Assembly: GCF_016908715.1 (NCBI RefSeq)
Contig: NZ_JAFBEK010000001.1
Coordinates: forward strand, 396,874 to 460,873
DNA from: Leuconostoc rapi
GTDB taxonomy: Bacteria; Bacillota; Bacilli; Lactobacillales; Lactobacillaceae
DNA length: 64,000 nt
Reading direction: 5' to 3'
Shown: one piece after another, positions 1-13,244 of the stretch
How the letters are laid out: each line of letters starts with the position of its first letter
Numbering within the stretch: the stretch's first letter is position 1
Made by a program: the position numbers and the translations under genes
The notes under the pieces: generated by a model
The model's database searches: none
Told to the model about the DNA's origin: nothing
What the model saw: the letters and a program-made list of their open reading frames with translations, nothing else

Positions 1-47
1 ATTAATCAATGTGTGCTAGTTTCATGAAAAATAAAAGAGGGTTAACC

Positions 48-911
48 ATGGTAAAAAGGAATATTATTATTGCGGCGATTGTCTTAGTTGCTGTTGCTGG
101 AAGCGCGATTGTAATTCAGCGTAATCAATCTGTCAAAACAGAGAGTAAAAAACAAATAACGATTGGTGCTATTGGCTCAGATGCACAAATTTGGCAACAT
201 ATTGCTAAATTACCAGAAACTAAAAAAGCAAACATTACAATTAAGGTGAAGAATTTTACCGATGGTGTTGCTCTAAATACTGCTACTTCAGAAGGAAAGA
301 TAGATGTAAATGCCTTTCAATCGTACGCTTATTATGTCGCTTACAATAAAAGTAACGCTAAAACAAAGCTCACAGTGCTTGGCACAACTTATTTGGAACC
401 AATGGGTATTTACTCTGATAAGTACCAAAAAATTAGTGACATTCCTGATGGTGGCACCATTGCCATTGCTAACAATGCAGCAAACACCGCACGCGGATTA
501 AAGTTGTTAGCTAAAGCTAAGTTAATTACGCTCAAACCAAGTTTTGGCAATTTATCAGGAGTTAACGATATACAAGATAATCCACATCATTTAAAGTTTA
601 AAGAGATTGATGATACGACTGGTCCACGTGTAATTAAAGACAATACAGTTGCAGCAGCATTAATTGGCAATACTGTGGCATTAGAGGGTAAGCTTAATGT
701 GCTAAAAGACGCCTTGTTGTATGAAAAAATTGATCAATCAACAAAAGATAATATTAATATTTTAGCTACAGCACAGAAAAATAAAAACAATAAAAATTTC
801 AAAAAGTTAACAACGTTGTATCATACAAAGTCAGCTCAAAAATATATTAATCAACAATTCTCAGGTACTAAAATTGAAGTTAAAAAACCAATCACTTACT
901 TATCTGAATAA
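48..911 (+). CDS. MetQ/NlpA-family substrate-binding protein
   Basis: Solute-binding component of a methionine-type ABC importer (NlpA/MetQ family). An N-terminal hydrophobic segment (about residues 5-22) is followed by the NlpA fold, including ITIGAIGSDAQIW and the DVNAFQSYAY segment typical of MetQ. The ATG at 48 is chosen because AGAGG lies 7 nt upstream; an in-frame ATG at 9 has no good ribosome binding site. Unlike most family members there is no lipobox cysteine after the hydrophobic segment, so the protein is probably held by an uncleaved N-terminal helix. No ABC ATPase or permease partner is adjacent in view. A second divergent paralogue lies at 45904. The ligand is inferred from the family only. 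Confidence 0.85.
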   Translation: MVKRNIIIAAIVLVAVAGSAIVIQRNQSVKTESKKQITIGAIGSDAQIWQHIAKLPETKKANITIKVKNFTDGVALNTATSEGKIDVNAFQSYAYYVAYNKSNAKTKLTVLGTTYLEPMGIYSDKYQKISDIPDGGTIAIANNAANTARGLKLLAKAKLITLKPSFGNLSGVNDIQDNPHHLKFKEIDDTTGPRVIKDNTVAAALIGNTVALEGKLNVLKDALLYEKIDQSTKDNINILATAQKNKNNKNFKKLTTLYHTKSAQKYINQQFSGTKIEVKKPITYLSE

Positions 912-941
912 CAGTAAAAAGATATAATCACAAACAAAATG

Positions 942-990
942 AACCCAATAACTTGGATGGTATGAATTTCCAAGTTATTGGGTTTTTATA
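942..990 (+). terminator. Rho-independent terminator after the MetQ-like gene
   Basis: A 15-bp perfect stem (AACCCAATAACTTGG and its complement) closes a 12-nt loop and runs into a T tract, 30 nt after the stop codon. Confidence 0.9.
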
Positions 991-1144
991 AATCGATGGT
1001 CATCATTCAATAAATGATATTTTTCCATGACTCTGAAAGAATGTTTGAAATTGTTATTCAAGTTGACGCTGATAACATTATAATAGATCTACTTATCATT
1101 AATAGAGTCCTGAGTTATTATGCAAGTCAGGTGTCGAGAAATAA

Positions 1145-1186
1145 ATAATTGACATTGTGTCATAAATATGACACAATGTCAATTAT
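1145..1186 (+). promoter_or_regulatory. 42-bp perfect palindrome containing the TetR-ABC promoter
   Basis: Two 20-nt arms pair perfectly around a 2-nt centre (1165-1166). TTGACA (1149-1154) and CACAAT (1172-1177) are 17 bp apart, so the -35 and -10 boxes both lie inside the palindrome. Bound repressor would cover the whole promoter. The likely ligand is the TetR-type product encoded immediately downstream (autoregulation, inferred). The RBS AGGAGAG follows at 1188. Confidence 0.75.
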
Positions 1187-1205
1187 AGGAGAGTGATTTA
1201 ATTTT

Positions 1206-1733
1206 ATGCCGACAAAAACATTTCTAAATTTAAGTTCAGACAAACAACACAAACTATATGATGCGATGTATCATGAGTTTTCAGATCATGTGTTAGCAGA
1301 AAGTAAAGTCTCAAATATCGTTACCGCAGCTCAAATTTCAAGAGGGTCTTTTTATACTTACTTTGACGACCTTGAGGATGCCTATCGATGGGTCTTAAAT
1401 GATGTCGTCTTAGACATTCATAAAGATATTGACAGACAAGATATTTTGTCGACAACAGAAGACTTTATTTTAAAAGCTAAAGCGAGTCAACATTTTAATT
1501 TTTTGAATCATTATTATGTTGTGAATGAGTCTTTGTTACAAAAAAAGAGTGGTAAATCGACATCACGCGATTTTAGTTTACCTGATAGTCATTCGACGAA
1601 TCAAGATATATCACAATGGCTTTTAGTACAATCCGTACATCAACTGATTAGGGAATTTTTTTTGGACCCTGATAAACAAGCATGTATCATTTCAACACTT
1701 CATACTTTGGACACTTGGCGAAGGGAAGTATAG
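1206..1733 (+). CDS. TetR/AcrR-type transcriptional regulator
   Basis: A 175-residue one-component repressor. The N-terminal half carries a TetR-type helix-turn-helix (about residues 35-55, ending ISRGSFYTYFDDLEDAYRWV, where SFYTYF is the classic recognition-helix end). The C-terminal domain shows no recognisable ligand signature. It starts 12 nt after an AGGAGAG ribosome binding site. The stop codon is 3 nt before the permease gene at 1737, so regulator and transporter form one operon. The preceding 42-bp palindrome is its probable operator. The inducer is unknown; by analogy it may be a compound expelled by the downstream ABC system. Confidence 0.85.
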   Translation: MPTKTFLNLSSDKQHKLYDAMYHEFSDHVLAESKVSNIVTAAQISRGSFYTYFDDLEDAYRWVLNDVVLDIHKDIDRQDILSTTEDFILKAKASQHFNFLNHYYVVNESLLQKKSGKSTSRDFSLPDSHSTNQDISQWLLVQSVHQLIREFFLDPDKQACIISTLHTLDTWRREV

Positions 1734-1736
1734 ACG

Positions 1737-2792
1737 ATGTATTTAGCATTAAATGAAATGCGTAAAGAAAAAATAAGATATGGTTTAATCATTGCTGTTA
1801 TGACTTTAATCAGTTATCTGATTTTTATTTTAAGTGCGTTAGCTATGGGACTTGCTCATGAAAATACGGCTGCTGTGAATAATTGGCAGTTGACTCAAGT
1901 TGCGATGAGCAAAGATGCTAATGGCAATTTAAGTCAATCTTTGTTGACAAATGATGATATGAATAAAATTCAGTTAACTGGTGATCAGACAGCGATTGGT
2001 GTCGTGCCAATGATCGTAAAAGCACATCAGGTACGCGTTTCATCTATGTTCGTTGGTATACAAAAAAATGATCTGATATATCACCGTGTTCAACTAACAC
2101 AAGGGCATTTACCAAAAAACAGGTATGATGTGCTCATATCGTCAAAAATGACTCAGAAGGGTTTGAAAATTGGCGATCACATTAAACTTGGTATGCTCAC
2201 CCATGATGTTAAAATCGTCGGCTATGTTAAGAATGCCGTGTATAATATGTCACCTGTGATATATGGTAATTTAAATAACTGGCGAGATATTAAAGGTGTG
2301 AGCAATCAATTTTATGCTAGCGGTATTATAACTAGTGAGTCAAAAAAAATCATTTCAAATGATCTTAAGCATTACAATAAAACACAATTGTTCAATAAAA
2401 TGCCTGGATATACGGCTCAAAATACCACATTCATATTTATGATAGGATTTTTATTAGTCATTTCAGCTGTTATTGTGGCCATATTTCTGTATATTCTAAC
2501 GATTCAAAAAATACCTAATTTTGCCGTTTTACGAGCTCAAGGTGTTCCAGGGCGTTATCTTGTAGTAAATACAGTCAGCGAAACCTTGATCATTATGTGT
2601 GTTTCTGTAGTCATTAGTAGTCTATTATGTGCGGTGACTGCGTGGTTTATACCAGAAACAGTTCCGATGTTCTTTGATATTAAATTGCTAGTATTATCAT
2701 CTTTGGGATTGATACTGACAGGTATTCTTGGCGCAATCGTACCGGTGAGATTGATTACAAAAATTGATCCAATATCAGTTATAGGAGGGTGA
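1737..2792 (+). CDS. MacB/FtsX-type ABC transporter permease
   Basis: A 351-residue membrane subunit. It has one N-terminal membrane helix (about residues 15-38), a roughly 190-residue extracellular region like the MacB periplasmic core, and three C-terminal helices (about 228-255, 275-305, 312-338). This 1+3 layout is that of FtsX-like permeases. It begins 3 nt after the tetR stop and overlaps the ribosome binding site of the ATPase gene, so all three are co-transcribed. Likely role: export or mechanotransmission of an antimicrobial, lipid or peptide together with the next gene. The substrate cannot be read from the sequence. Confidence 0.85.
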   Translation: MYLALNEMRKEKIRYGLIIAVMTLISYLIFILSALAMGLAHENTAAVNNWQLTQVAMSKDANGNLSQSLLTNDDMNKIQLTGDQTAIGVVPMIVKAHQVRVSSMFVGIQKNDLIYHRVQLTQGHLPKNRYDVLISSKMTQKGLKIGDHIKLGMLTHDVKIVGYVKNAVYNMSPVIYGNLNNWRDIKGVSNQFYASGIITSESKKIISNDLKHYNKTQLFNKMPGYTAQNTTFIFMIGFLLVISAVIVAIFLYILTIQKIPNFAVLRAQGVPGRYLVVNTVSETLIIMCVSVVISSLLCAVTAWFIPETVPMFFDIKLLVLSSLGLILTGILGAIVPVRLITKIDPISVIGG

Positions 2793-2797
2793 TTATA

Positions 2798-3469
2798 ATG
2801 GGTAGTCTTAGATTAATTGATGTTATAAAGTCGTTTGGTTCAGGGGATAGCCAAGTGACAGCCTTAGATCATGTTAATTTTACTGCAAATTCAAAAGAAT
2901 TAACTCTAATTGTTGGTCCTTCTGGATCTGGTAAAAGTACGCTACTTACAATTTTAGGCGGATTACAAGCGGTTACAAGCGGACAAGTCCTTTTAAATAA
3001 TCGTAATCTGAACACATTTTCCAAAAAACAGGCGGACGATTTTAGATTAGATCATATTGGTTTTATATTACAAGCATATAGTTTAGTTCCATATCTCACA
3101 GTAAAAAAGCAATTTGAATTAGTCAAACGTATTAAGCCAGAAAATAATTTACCACCAGAAATATTTTCACAGTATTTAGAACGACTGGGCATTTCAAATT
3201 TACAAGCAAAATACCCAGACCAGCTTTCAGGTGGTCAAACGCAAAGAGTGGCTATCGCACGAGCATTATATACTAATCCTGATTATATCTTAGCCGACGA
3301 ACCGACGTCTGCCTTAGATAGCCAACGTGTAGACGAAGTAGCAAAACTATTTAAAAGTATAGCGACGCGTGATGACAAAGCTGTGGTTATTGTGACACAT
3401 GATTTGCGAATGCGATCATATGCAGATAAAGTTTATGAAATAATTGATGGTAAGATAACAAATATATAA
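2798..3469 (+). CDS. ABC transporter ATP-binding protein (LolD/MacB-like)
   Basis: Nucleotide-binding subunit of the efflux system. It shows Walker A GPSGSGKS (about residues 40-47), signature LSGGQTQRVAIARAL, Walker B ILADEP followed by TSALDS, and a switch histidine in VTHD. At 223 residues it has the normal length for this MacB/LolD subgroup. The ATG at 2798 is preferred over the in-frame GTG at 2789 because the strong AGGAGGG at 2783 is correctly spaced from it. A rho-independent terminator follows at 3552. Confidence 0.92.
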   Translation: MGSLRLIDVIKSFGSGDSQVTALDHVNFTANSKELTLIVGPSGSGKSTLLTILGGLQAVTSGQVLLNNRNLNTFSKKQADDFRLDHIGFILQAYSLVPYLTVKKQFELVKRIKPENNLPPEIFSQYLERLGISNLQAKYPDQLSGGQTQRVAIARALYTNPDYILADEPTSALDSQRVDEVAKLFKSIATRDDKAVVIVTHDLRMRSYADKVYEIIDGKITNI

Positions 3470-3551
3470 TGAATAACGTGATTTAGGAAAGTAACACATA
3501 GTAAATATGTATTATTAAATCAAACCATTTTCATCAATTTTACTAAACTGC

Positions 3552-3591
3552 ACCCCTTGAATTGGAGAAAATCTAATTCAAGGGGTTTTAT
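3552..3591 (+). terminator. Terminator of the TetR-ABC operon
   Basis: A 12-bp stem (ACCCCTTGAATT and its complement) with an 11-nt loop is followed by TTTTA. The left arm and loop resemble a sequence at 31931, which itself looks like an IS3-type element end. Confidence 0.85.
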
Positions 3592-3742
3592 CTATATCTA
3601 TATCAAGTAGTATGAGACGTTAGCTTTCGTCTGTAAAAAAATTCGTAATATTTACGACGTATTACTCAGACAGTCATCATTTTGTAGTAAAATAAATGAA
3701 TGCTAACAAACAAGAATCTCATACAGGACAAGGAGAAGTAAT

Positions 3743-4741
3743 ATGGTCACCATTCAACAAATTGCAAAAGAAACGGGGTTATCTTCCAGTACTGTTTCAC
3801 GAATATTGAATAATGACCAAACATTGTCTGTTCGAGATACAACACGTCAATTGGTTTTTGAAGTTGCATCTAAGCATCACTACACAAAAAAAGTTAAAAA
3901 AAATATTACAATCGGTGTCATTACGACTTTTTCAGAAATGAGAGAGAATCATGATGCTTATTGGCGTCAAATTTATTTAGGTATTCAAAGTGAGGCGCGT
4001 CAACACAATATTACAATTGATGAAATCATGCGACTAGACAAAAAAACACGACTATCGCAGTTCAGACAATTTGATGCGTTAATTGCATTAGGGGAATTAT
4101 CATCAACTGCCGTTCAAGAAATAAAAGAGGCAAATCAGCGATTAGTTTTGGTTGATGCTAAAAAGCATTATCCAAATGTTGATGCAGTGGATCCCGAACT
4201 AACCAACATGACGGTTAGAATATTAGATGAATTATATCAATCTGGGCGACGCCATATTGGTTTTATTGGAGGTATCAATGATTTAATCGAGATGGATGGG
4301 AGTACTTTCACAAGCGAAAAAGACTTGCGTTATGTCGCCTATAAACAATGGGTAGCGCAACATCAGTTAAACGAATATGTCTATGAAGGCAACTGGCAAG
4401 CAGAGACAGGAAATTTAGGGGCAAAATATTTACTCGCCGAACAACCACAAATTGACGCACTTTTGATGGCGTCAGATCCGATTGCCATTGGGGCTTTAAA
4501 TACGATTAAAACAAAAGGGCTAGAGCCAGGAAAAGATATAGATGTTGTAAGTTTTGATGATTTAGATTTAGTAAAATATTTAGTACCAGCGTTGACTAGT
4601 GTTGATTTAAAAGCAACTGAAATTGGTAAAACAGCTTTGAATCGTGCCTTGGAACTTGTCACAGAAACTGAGAACTGGGCAGTCTGGACTACGATTCCTA
4701 GTGTTTTGGAGTATCGAGAAACATTTAGAAAGTTTACTTAA
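3743..4741 (+). CDS. galR: LacI-family regulator of the gal-lac operon
   Basis: A 332-residue GalR/LacI repressor. The N-terminal helix-turn-helix is clear (IQQIAKETGLSSSTVSRILN, residues 3-22), followed by a hinge and a periplasmic-binding-protein-like sugar domain containing GRRHIGFIGG and VSFDDLDL. The RBS AAGGAGAAG lies 8 nt before the ATG. It stands in front of galT and is separated from it by a cre site and promoter, the usual place for the galactose-responsive regulator of this operon. The inducer (galactose or a derivative) is inferred from context. Confidence 0.85.
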   Translation: MVTIQQIAKETGLSSSTVSRILNNDQTLSVRDTTRQLVFEVASKHHYTKKVKKNITIGVITTFSEMRENHDAYWRQIYLGIQSEARQHNITIDEIMRLDKKTRLSQFRQFDALIALGELSSTAVQEIKEANQRLVLVDAKKHYPNVDAVDPELTNMTVRILDELYQSGRRHIGFIGGINDLIEMDGSTFTSEKDLRYVAYKQWVAQHQLNEYVYEGNWQAETGNLGAKYLLAEQPQIDALLMASDPIAIGALNTIKTKGLEPGKDIDVVSFDDLDLVKYLVPALTSVDLKATEIGKTALNRALELVTETENWAVWTTIPSVLEYRETFRKFT

Positions 4742-4778
4742 TGAAAGCGTTTACATTTACTAAATTATATGGTACTAT
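4742..4778 (+). promoter_or_regulatory. cre site overlapping the galT promoter
   Basis: TGAAAGCGTTTACA (4742-4755) matches the CcpA cre consensus TGWNANCGNTNWCA at every position. Its last six bases, TTTACA, also serve as a -35 box, 17 bp upstream of TACTAT (4773-4778). CcpA bound here would block RNA polymerase. The arrangement implies glucose repression of the gal-lac genes; GalR may bind the same region. Confidence 0.75.
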
Positions 4779-4854
4779 TACTTTATAATATGATGTGTTC
4801 AAATCATATTTTCTTGGCGTTGGGGCGAATATATATGGTATAGGACGAACTGAT

Positions 4855-6354
4855 ATGGATAAAAATAACTTAGTTATCGCATTTGTTAAAAAAATTATCA
4901 AAGCAACAGATTATACTGACGATGACGGGATTTATTTAATCAACCAAGCAATGGGTATACTAGGAGAATCAACTGATACGTATTTTATAAGTGAGCGGCC
5001 AGTTGATGAGTTGTCAACGCTTCAACTATTGGATCAACTGATTCAAATTGCAGTAAGTCGTGGCACATTAGCGCGTCGTCACATGAATGAGGATATGGCT
5101 GGGGCGCAATTAATGAATTTTTTTGTACCACGACCTTCAAAAGTACGTCAAGTTTTTTGGTTTAACTATCAAAAGTCGCCACGTCATGCGACAGATTATT
5201 TTTTTGACTTATCAAAACGGAGTAATTACATCAAAACGCGTGAGATTAGTCAGAATATTTCTTATCCAGTTGTGACAAACTATGGCACACTTCAAATTAC
5301 AATAAACTTATCTAAACCAGAGAAAGACCCAAAACTTATCGCTCAAGCGATAACACATCGCACGAATCAAGAAGTCCAGTATCCTGTATCACCACTAGCT
5401 AAAGAGAACGAAGGTTATTGGGGACGTTTAGATTACGCTTCACGAATAAATCACCGCGTTATTCCACTAAGTTTAGGTGATGAAACATGGTATTTTCAAT
5501 ATTCCCCTTATGCCTATTTCAATGAACACGCCATTGTATTATCAGAAACCATACGACCGATGCATGTGGATGTCCAAAATTTGGCAAGGCTGTTGGAATT
5601 CGTTACAAAATTTCCTGATTACTTTATTGGTTCAAATGCTGATCTACCTATTGTTGGTGGTTCTATTTTATCACATGACCATTTTCAAGCTGGTCGTTAC
5701 GACTTGCCTATGGCTCAAGCAGTCATCAAGCAACCAGTTCATTTCGTCAACACGCAACTGTCTGAGGCAGGCTTTTTAAATTGGCCAATGACCGCGTTAC
5801 GTTTAATTGATTCAGACTGTGACAAACTTCTGACAGTGGCAACGAGGGTAATGACGACTTGGCAGAATTATGATGACGTCGATTTATCCATTAAAGCATA
5901 TGACAAAGCGGGTCAACGTCATCATACAGTAACACCCATTGTGCGCTTTAGACACCAAAAGTATGAAATAGATCTAGTACTTCGCGACAACAACGTTTCG
6001 GAAGAATTCCCAGATGGTATCTTTCATCCCCACCCAGACGTACAACATATTAAAAAAGAAAACATTGGGTTGATTGAAGTGATGGGGTTAGCTATTTTAC
6101 CACCGCGTTTAAAAAAGGAACTTGCTGATGTTGAGGCCTATCTACTTGGGCGTATTAAATCTGTTGACCCAAAACACCAATTATGGGCTGATCAATTACG
6201 TCAACAATATACGATTACAAGTGCCAATGTTACCAATATTGTTCAACAAAGTGTTGGGCATATTTTCGAACGTGTACTTGAGGATGCTGGTGTTTTTAAA
6301 AATGATACCGGAGGAAAGGCTGGTTTACAGCGATTTATTCAAAAACTCGAATAA
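4855..6354 (+). CDS. galT: UDP-glucose--hexose-1-phosphate uridylyltransferase, Firmicute type
   Basis: GalT exchanges galactose-1-phosphate with UDP-glucose in the Leloir pathway. This is the long Firmicute (type 2) form of about 500 residues. Conserved segments include NFFVPRPSKVRQVFW, the GSNADLPIVGGSILSHDHFQ region and HPHPDVQHIKKENIGLIEVM. The ATG at 4855 has a weak AGGA 9 nt upstream. An in-frame GTG at 4795 would add 20 residues unlike the family and place the start just past the -10 region. galK follows 59 nt downstream. Confidence 0.93.
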   Translation: MDKNNLVIAFVKKIIKATDYTDDDGIYLINQAMGILGESTDTYFISERPVDELSTLQLLDQLIQIAVSRGTLARRHMNEDMAGAQLMNFFVPRPSKVRQVFWFNYQKSPRHATDYFFDLSKRSNYIKTREISQNISYPVVTNYGTLQITINLSKPEKDPKLIAQAITHRTNQEVQYPVSPLAKENEGYWGRLDYASRINHRVIPLSLGDETWYFQYSPYAYFNEHAIVLSETIRPMHVDVQNLARLLEFVTKFPDYFIGSNADLPIVGGSILSHDHFQAGRYDLPMAQAVIKQPVHFVNTQLSEAGFLNWPMTALRLIDSDCDKLLTVATRVMTTWQNYDDVDLSIKAYDKAGQRHHTVTPIVRFRHQKYEIDLVLRDNNVSEEFPDGIFHPHPDVQHIKKENIGLIEVMGLAILPPRLKKELADVEAYLLGRIKSVDPKHQLWADQLRQQYTITSANVTNIVQQSVGHIFERVLEDAGVFKNDTGGKAGLQRFIQKLE

Positions 6355-6413
6355 GACAGTAAAAACTAAGGGATGTCGTTCTCAATGGTTTTTAGCACAA
6401 GAAAGGTAGTCAA

Positions 6414-7586
6414 ATGACAGATGCTTATCAAGCACTCGAAAAGGTTTTCGAGTCAAAATTTATGCACAAACCTACGGATCGGTTTTTCTCACCGGGCCGT
6501 ATAAACTTAATAGGCGAACATACAGATTATAATGGTGGTCATGTTTTCCCAGCAGCAATAACAATTGGTACCTATGGGGTTGCTCGTTTACGGGATGATA
6601 CAACTGTCAAATTATATTCAACCAACTTCTCGGATACTGATATTATTTCGTTTAGTATTGAAAATGAGGAAAAACTAGCACGTGGCTCTTGGGGGAATTA
6701 CGTTAAGGGCGTTTTGCAAGCCATGCGTGGTTATGGAAACCATTTTACAAAAGGTTTTGAACTTGCCGTTACTGGGAACATCCCAAATGCTTCTGGTTTG
6801 TCTTCTTCCTCGTCGTTGGAATTATTGGTTGGTGTGACGCTGCAAAAATTATATAACTTAAAAATCCCACGTCTACAATTGGTTGCAAGCGGACAACGTT
6901 CAGAAAACGATTTTGTCGGTGTCAATACGGGCATCATGGATCAATTTGCTATAGGATTTGGTGAAAAAAATCACGCGATTTACCTCGACACTAATACGAT
7001 GATTTATGAAATGGTACCAGTTAATTTAGGACAAAATGTGATTGTTATTATGAACACAAACAAACGCAGAGAGCTTGCGGATTCTAAATATAATGATCGT
7101 GTAAGAGAGACACAGGAAGCTGTATTTGATTTACAGAAAAAATTAAAAATTCAGTATCTCGGTGAACTGGATAGTCACACTTTCGAGGAAAATCAACAGT
7201 TAGTTCATAATGATACAATTAGACGTCGCGCGCGTCATGCTGTAACAGAAAATGAAAGAGCGCAGTTAGCTGTTAAGGCTTTAAAAGCCAATGATTTGAG
7301 TTATTTTGGTCAACTTTTAAATGCATCACATGAGTCTTTGAAAAATGATTATGAAGTGACTGGCATAGAACTAGATACATTAGCAGAGACTGCTCAAAAA
7401 GTGCCAGGTGTTCTAGGTGCACGTATGACTGGCGCAGGATTTGGAGGCTGTGCAATTGCGTTAGTAGATCGTAATCATGTTGCAGATTTAAAAACAATCG
7501 TTGGCCGCGCATATAGGGAGAAGATTGGTTATGATGCTTCTTTTTATGTCGCTGAAATTGGACAGGGTGCACACTGGGTAGGTTAA
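6414..7586 (+). CDS. galK: Galactokinase
   Basis: Phosphorylates alpha-D-galactose with ATP to galactose-1-phosphate. All GHMP-kinase marks are present: the galactose signature GRINLIGEHTDYNGG (about residues 28-42), the phosphate loop PNASGLSSSSSLEL (about 126-139), the aspartate region GIMDQFA, and the C-terminal GARMTGAGFGGCAIAL. The 390-residue length is normal. GAAAGG lies 8 nt before the ATG. It is followed by a near-cre site (7603) and lacS, so the operon may have an internal regulated promoter at this junction. Confidence 0.95.
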   Translation: MTDAYQALEKVFESKFMHKPTDRFFSPGRINLIGEHTDYNGGHVFPAAITIGTYGVARLRDDTTVKLYSTNFSDTDIISFSIENEEKLARGSWGNYVKGVLQAMRGYGNHFTKGFELAVTGNIPNASGLSSSSSLELLVGVTLQKLYNLKIPRLQLVASGQRSENDFVGVNTGIMDQFAIGFGEKNHAIYLDTNTMIYEMVPVNLGQNVIVIMNTNKRRELADSKYNDRVRETQEAVFDLQKKLKIQYLGELDSHTFEENQQLVHNDTIRRRARHAVTENERAQLAVKALKANDLSYFGQLLNASHESLKNDYEVTGIELDTLAETAQKVPGVLGARMTGAGFGGCAIALVDRNHVADLKTIVGRAYREKIGYDASFYVAEIGQGAHWVG

Positions 7587-7602
7587 TTTTTTACATCTAA
7601 AA

Positions 7603-7616
7603 TGTAAGCGCTTACT
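7603..7616 (+). promoter_or_regulatory. cre-like site before lacS
   Basis: TGTAAGCGCTTACT matches the cre consensus except for the last base and is nearly palindromic. It lies 31 nt before the lacS start. It may repress an internal promoter or act as a roadblock within the gal-lac transcript. Confidence 0.6.
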
Positions 7617-7646
7617 ATTTTAATAGAAAGAAAGTGGTGATGTAGC

Positions 7647-9056
7647 ATGGGAAACAGTAACTGGAAACAACGCATGAGTTATGCGTTAGGCGCATTTGGA
7701 CATGATACATATTATGTCGCATTGAGTACTTATTTTATTATTTTCGTAACGAGTTCGATGTTTGATGGTGTTAAAAATGCCAGCCGACTAATTGGATTAG
7801 TCACATCATTAGTTGTGGGAATTAGATTAATTGAAATTTTCTTTGATCCTATTATTGGTAGTATTATCGATAATACGCGGACAAAGTATGGTAAATTCAA
7901 ACCTTGGTTGGTTATTGGTGGTTTAGTTTCAGCAGTCATGATTGTGATCATGTTTACTAATTTTGGTGGGCTAGCTGAACATAATGAAATGTTGTTTATT
8001 ATCGTATTTACCGTTGCATTTATTATTTTGGATTCGTTTTATTCTTTTAAAGATATTGCTTATTGGTCAATGATTCCTGCCTTATCTAACGATTCAGCAG
8101 AGCGTGGTAAATTAGGAACTGTTGCCCGTATCGGTTCTTCATTAGGTGCCAATGGTACGACAATGATCGTCGTACCATTAACAACGTTCTTCACCTATCT
8201 TGTAACTGGTAATCAAAAACAAGGCGCTTCCGGTTGGTTTTGGTTTGCTGTGATTGTTGGTGTTGTTTCAGGCGGAACAGCGCTGATTACTGCTTGGGGA
8301 ACCAAAGAAAGCGAATCAATTATTCGTCAAAAAAGTCCAAAAGTGAAAACTTCAGATGTTTTTAAAGCCATTACAAAAAATGATCAGTTGATGTGGTTGG
8401 CGCTTTCTTATATCGCGTATGCCATTGCTTACGTCGTTACGACCGCTGTTTTGTATTTGTACTATAAATTTATTTTGGGACAGCCCCAAGACTTTTGGCT
8501 TGTTGGTTTAATTGCCACGATAACTGGCTTAACAGCAGTGCCGCTATTCCCAGTATTAGTAAAGAAAATAACACGTCGATTCGTGTATATTGGGAGCATA
8601 GGTATTCAAATTGCTGGTTATGTTTTGTTCATGTTCGGAGGTCACAGTGCTATTATAGTTACTATAGCAACGATTCTATTTTATTTGCCATATCAATTAG
8701 TTTTCTTATCAGCATTAATGACGATTACCGATGCTGTCGAATATGGCCAATTAAAGAATGGCGTTCGTAATGAAGCGGTCACGTTGTCTATTCGACCACT
8801 GTTAGATAAAATTGCTGGCGCACTTTCAAATGGTTTGGTTGGTTTAATTGCTGTTGTTGCCGGTATGAGTGGCAGCGCTACAGCAAAGGATATCACAACA
8901 AAGGGTATTACCACATTCAATCTCTTTGCATTTGTTGTCCCAGGCATTCTCATGTTATTAGCAGCCTTAATATTTGCAAGTAAAGTTAAATTGACTGAAA
9001 AAATGCATGCAGATATTGTGACAAAGCTTAAAATTAAACTCGAGTCAGAGAAGTAA
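7647..9056 (+). CDS. lacS: GPH-family galactoside:cation symporter or exchanger (LacS-type, no IIA domain)
   Basis: A 469-residue, twelve-helix transporter of the glycoside-pentoside-hexuronide family. The N-terminus MSYALGAFGHD and the DPIIGSIIDNTRTKYGKFKPW loop (about residues 70-92) are family hallmarks. It sits directly upstream of lacZ, so it most likely imports lactose or galactosides. Streptococcal LacS carries a C-terminal EIIA-like regulatory domain of about 160 residues; this protein ends soon after the last helix and lacks it. PTS-dependent control of transport through that domain is therefore absent. Confidence 0.87.
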   Translation: MGNSNWKQRMSYALGAFGHDTYYVALSTYFIIFVTSSMFDGVKNASRLIGLVTSLVVGIRLIEIFFDPIIGSIIDNTRTKYGKFKPWLVIGGLVSAVMIVIMFTNFGGLAEHNEMLFIIVFTVAFIILDSFYSFKDIAYWSMIPALSNDSAERGKLGTVARIGSSLGANGTTMIVVPLTTFFTYLVTGNQKQGASGWFWFAVIVGVVSGGTALITAWGTKESESIIRQKSPKVKTSDVFKAITKNDQLMWLALSYIAYAIAYVVTTAVLYLYYKFILGQPQDFWLVGLIATITGLTAVPLFPVLVKKITRRFVYIGSIGIQIAGYVLFMFGGHSAIIVTIATILFYLPYQLVFLSALMTITDAVEYGQLKNGVRNEAVTLSIRPLLDKIAGALSNGLVGLIAVVAGMSGSATAKDITTKGITTFNLFAFVVPGILMLLAALIFASKVKLTEKMHADIVTKLKIKLESEK

Positions 9057-9061
9057 GGTGA

Positions 9062-13166
<4,105 letters not shown>

Positions 13167-13195
13167 GCAGGATTAAAAGAAATGATGTTGTTACA

Positions 13196-13223
13196 AAAAA
13201 AGCCTGTCAAAAGACAGGCTTTT
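13196..13223. terminator. Bidirectional terminator between galM and the FMN reductase gene
   Basis: AAAAAGCCTGTC, loop AAAA, and GACAGGCTTTTT form a perfect 12-bp stem with U-rich flanks on both strands. It serves the convergent gal-lac operon (+) and the 13245 gene (-). Confidence 0.93.
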
Positions 13224-13244
13224 TGAATCTACTATCGTTAGCGT

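Noticed and set aside
4381..4662. Minus-strand 93-codon frame inside galR
   Set aside because: Antisense shadow of a well-supported gene with no ribosome binding site. The same applies to other antisense frames within lacZ, galM, the MFS gene and pox.
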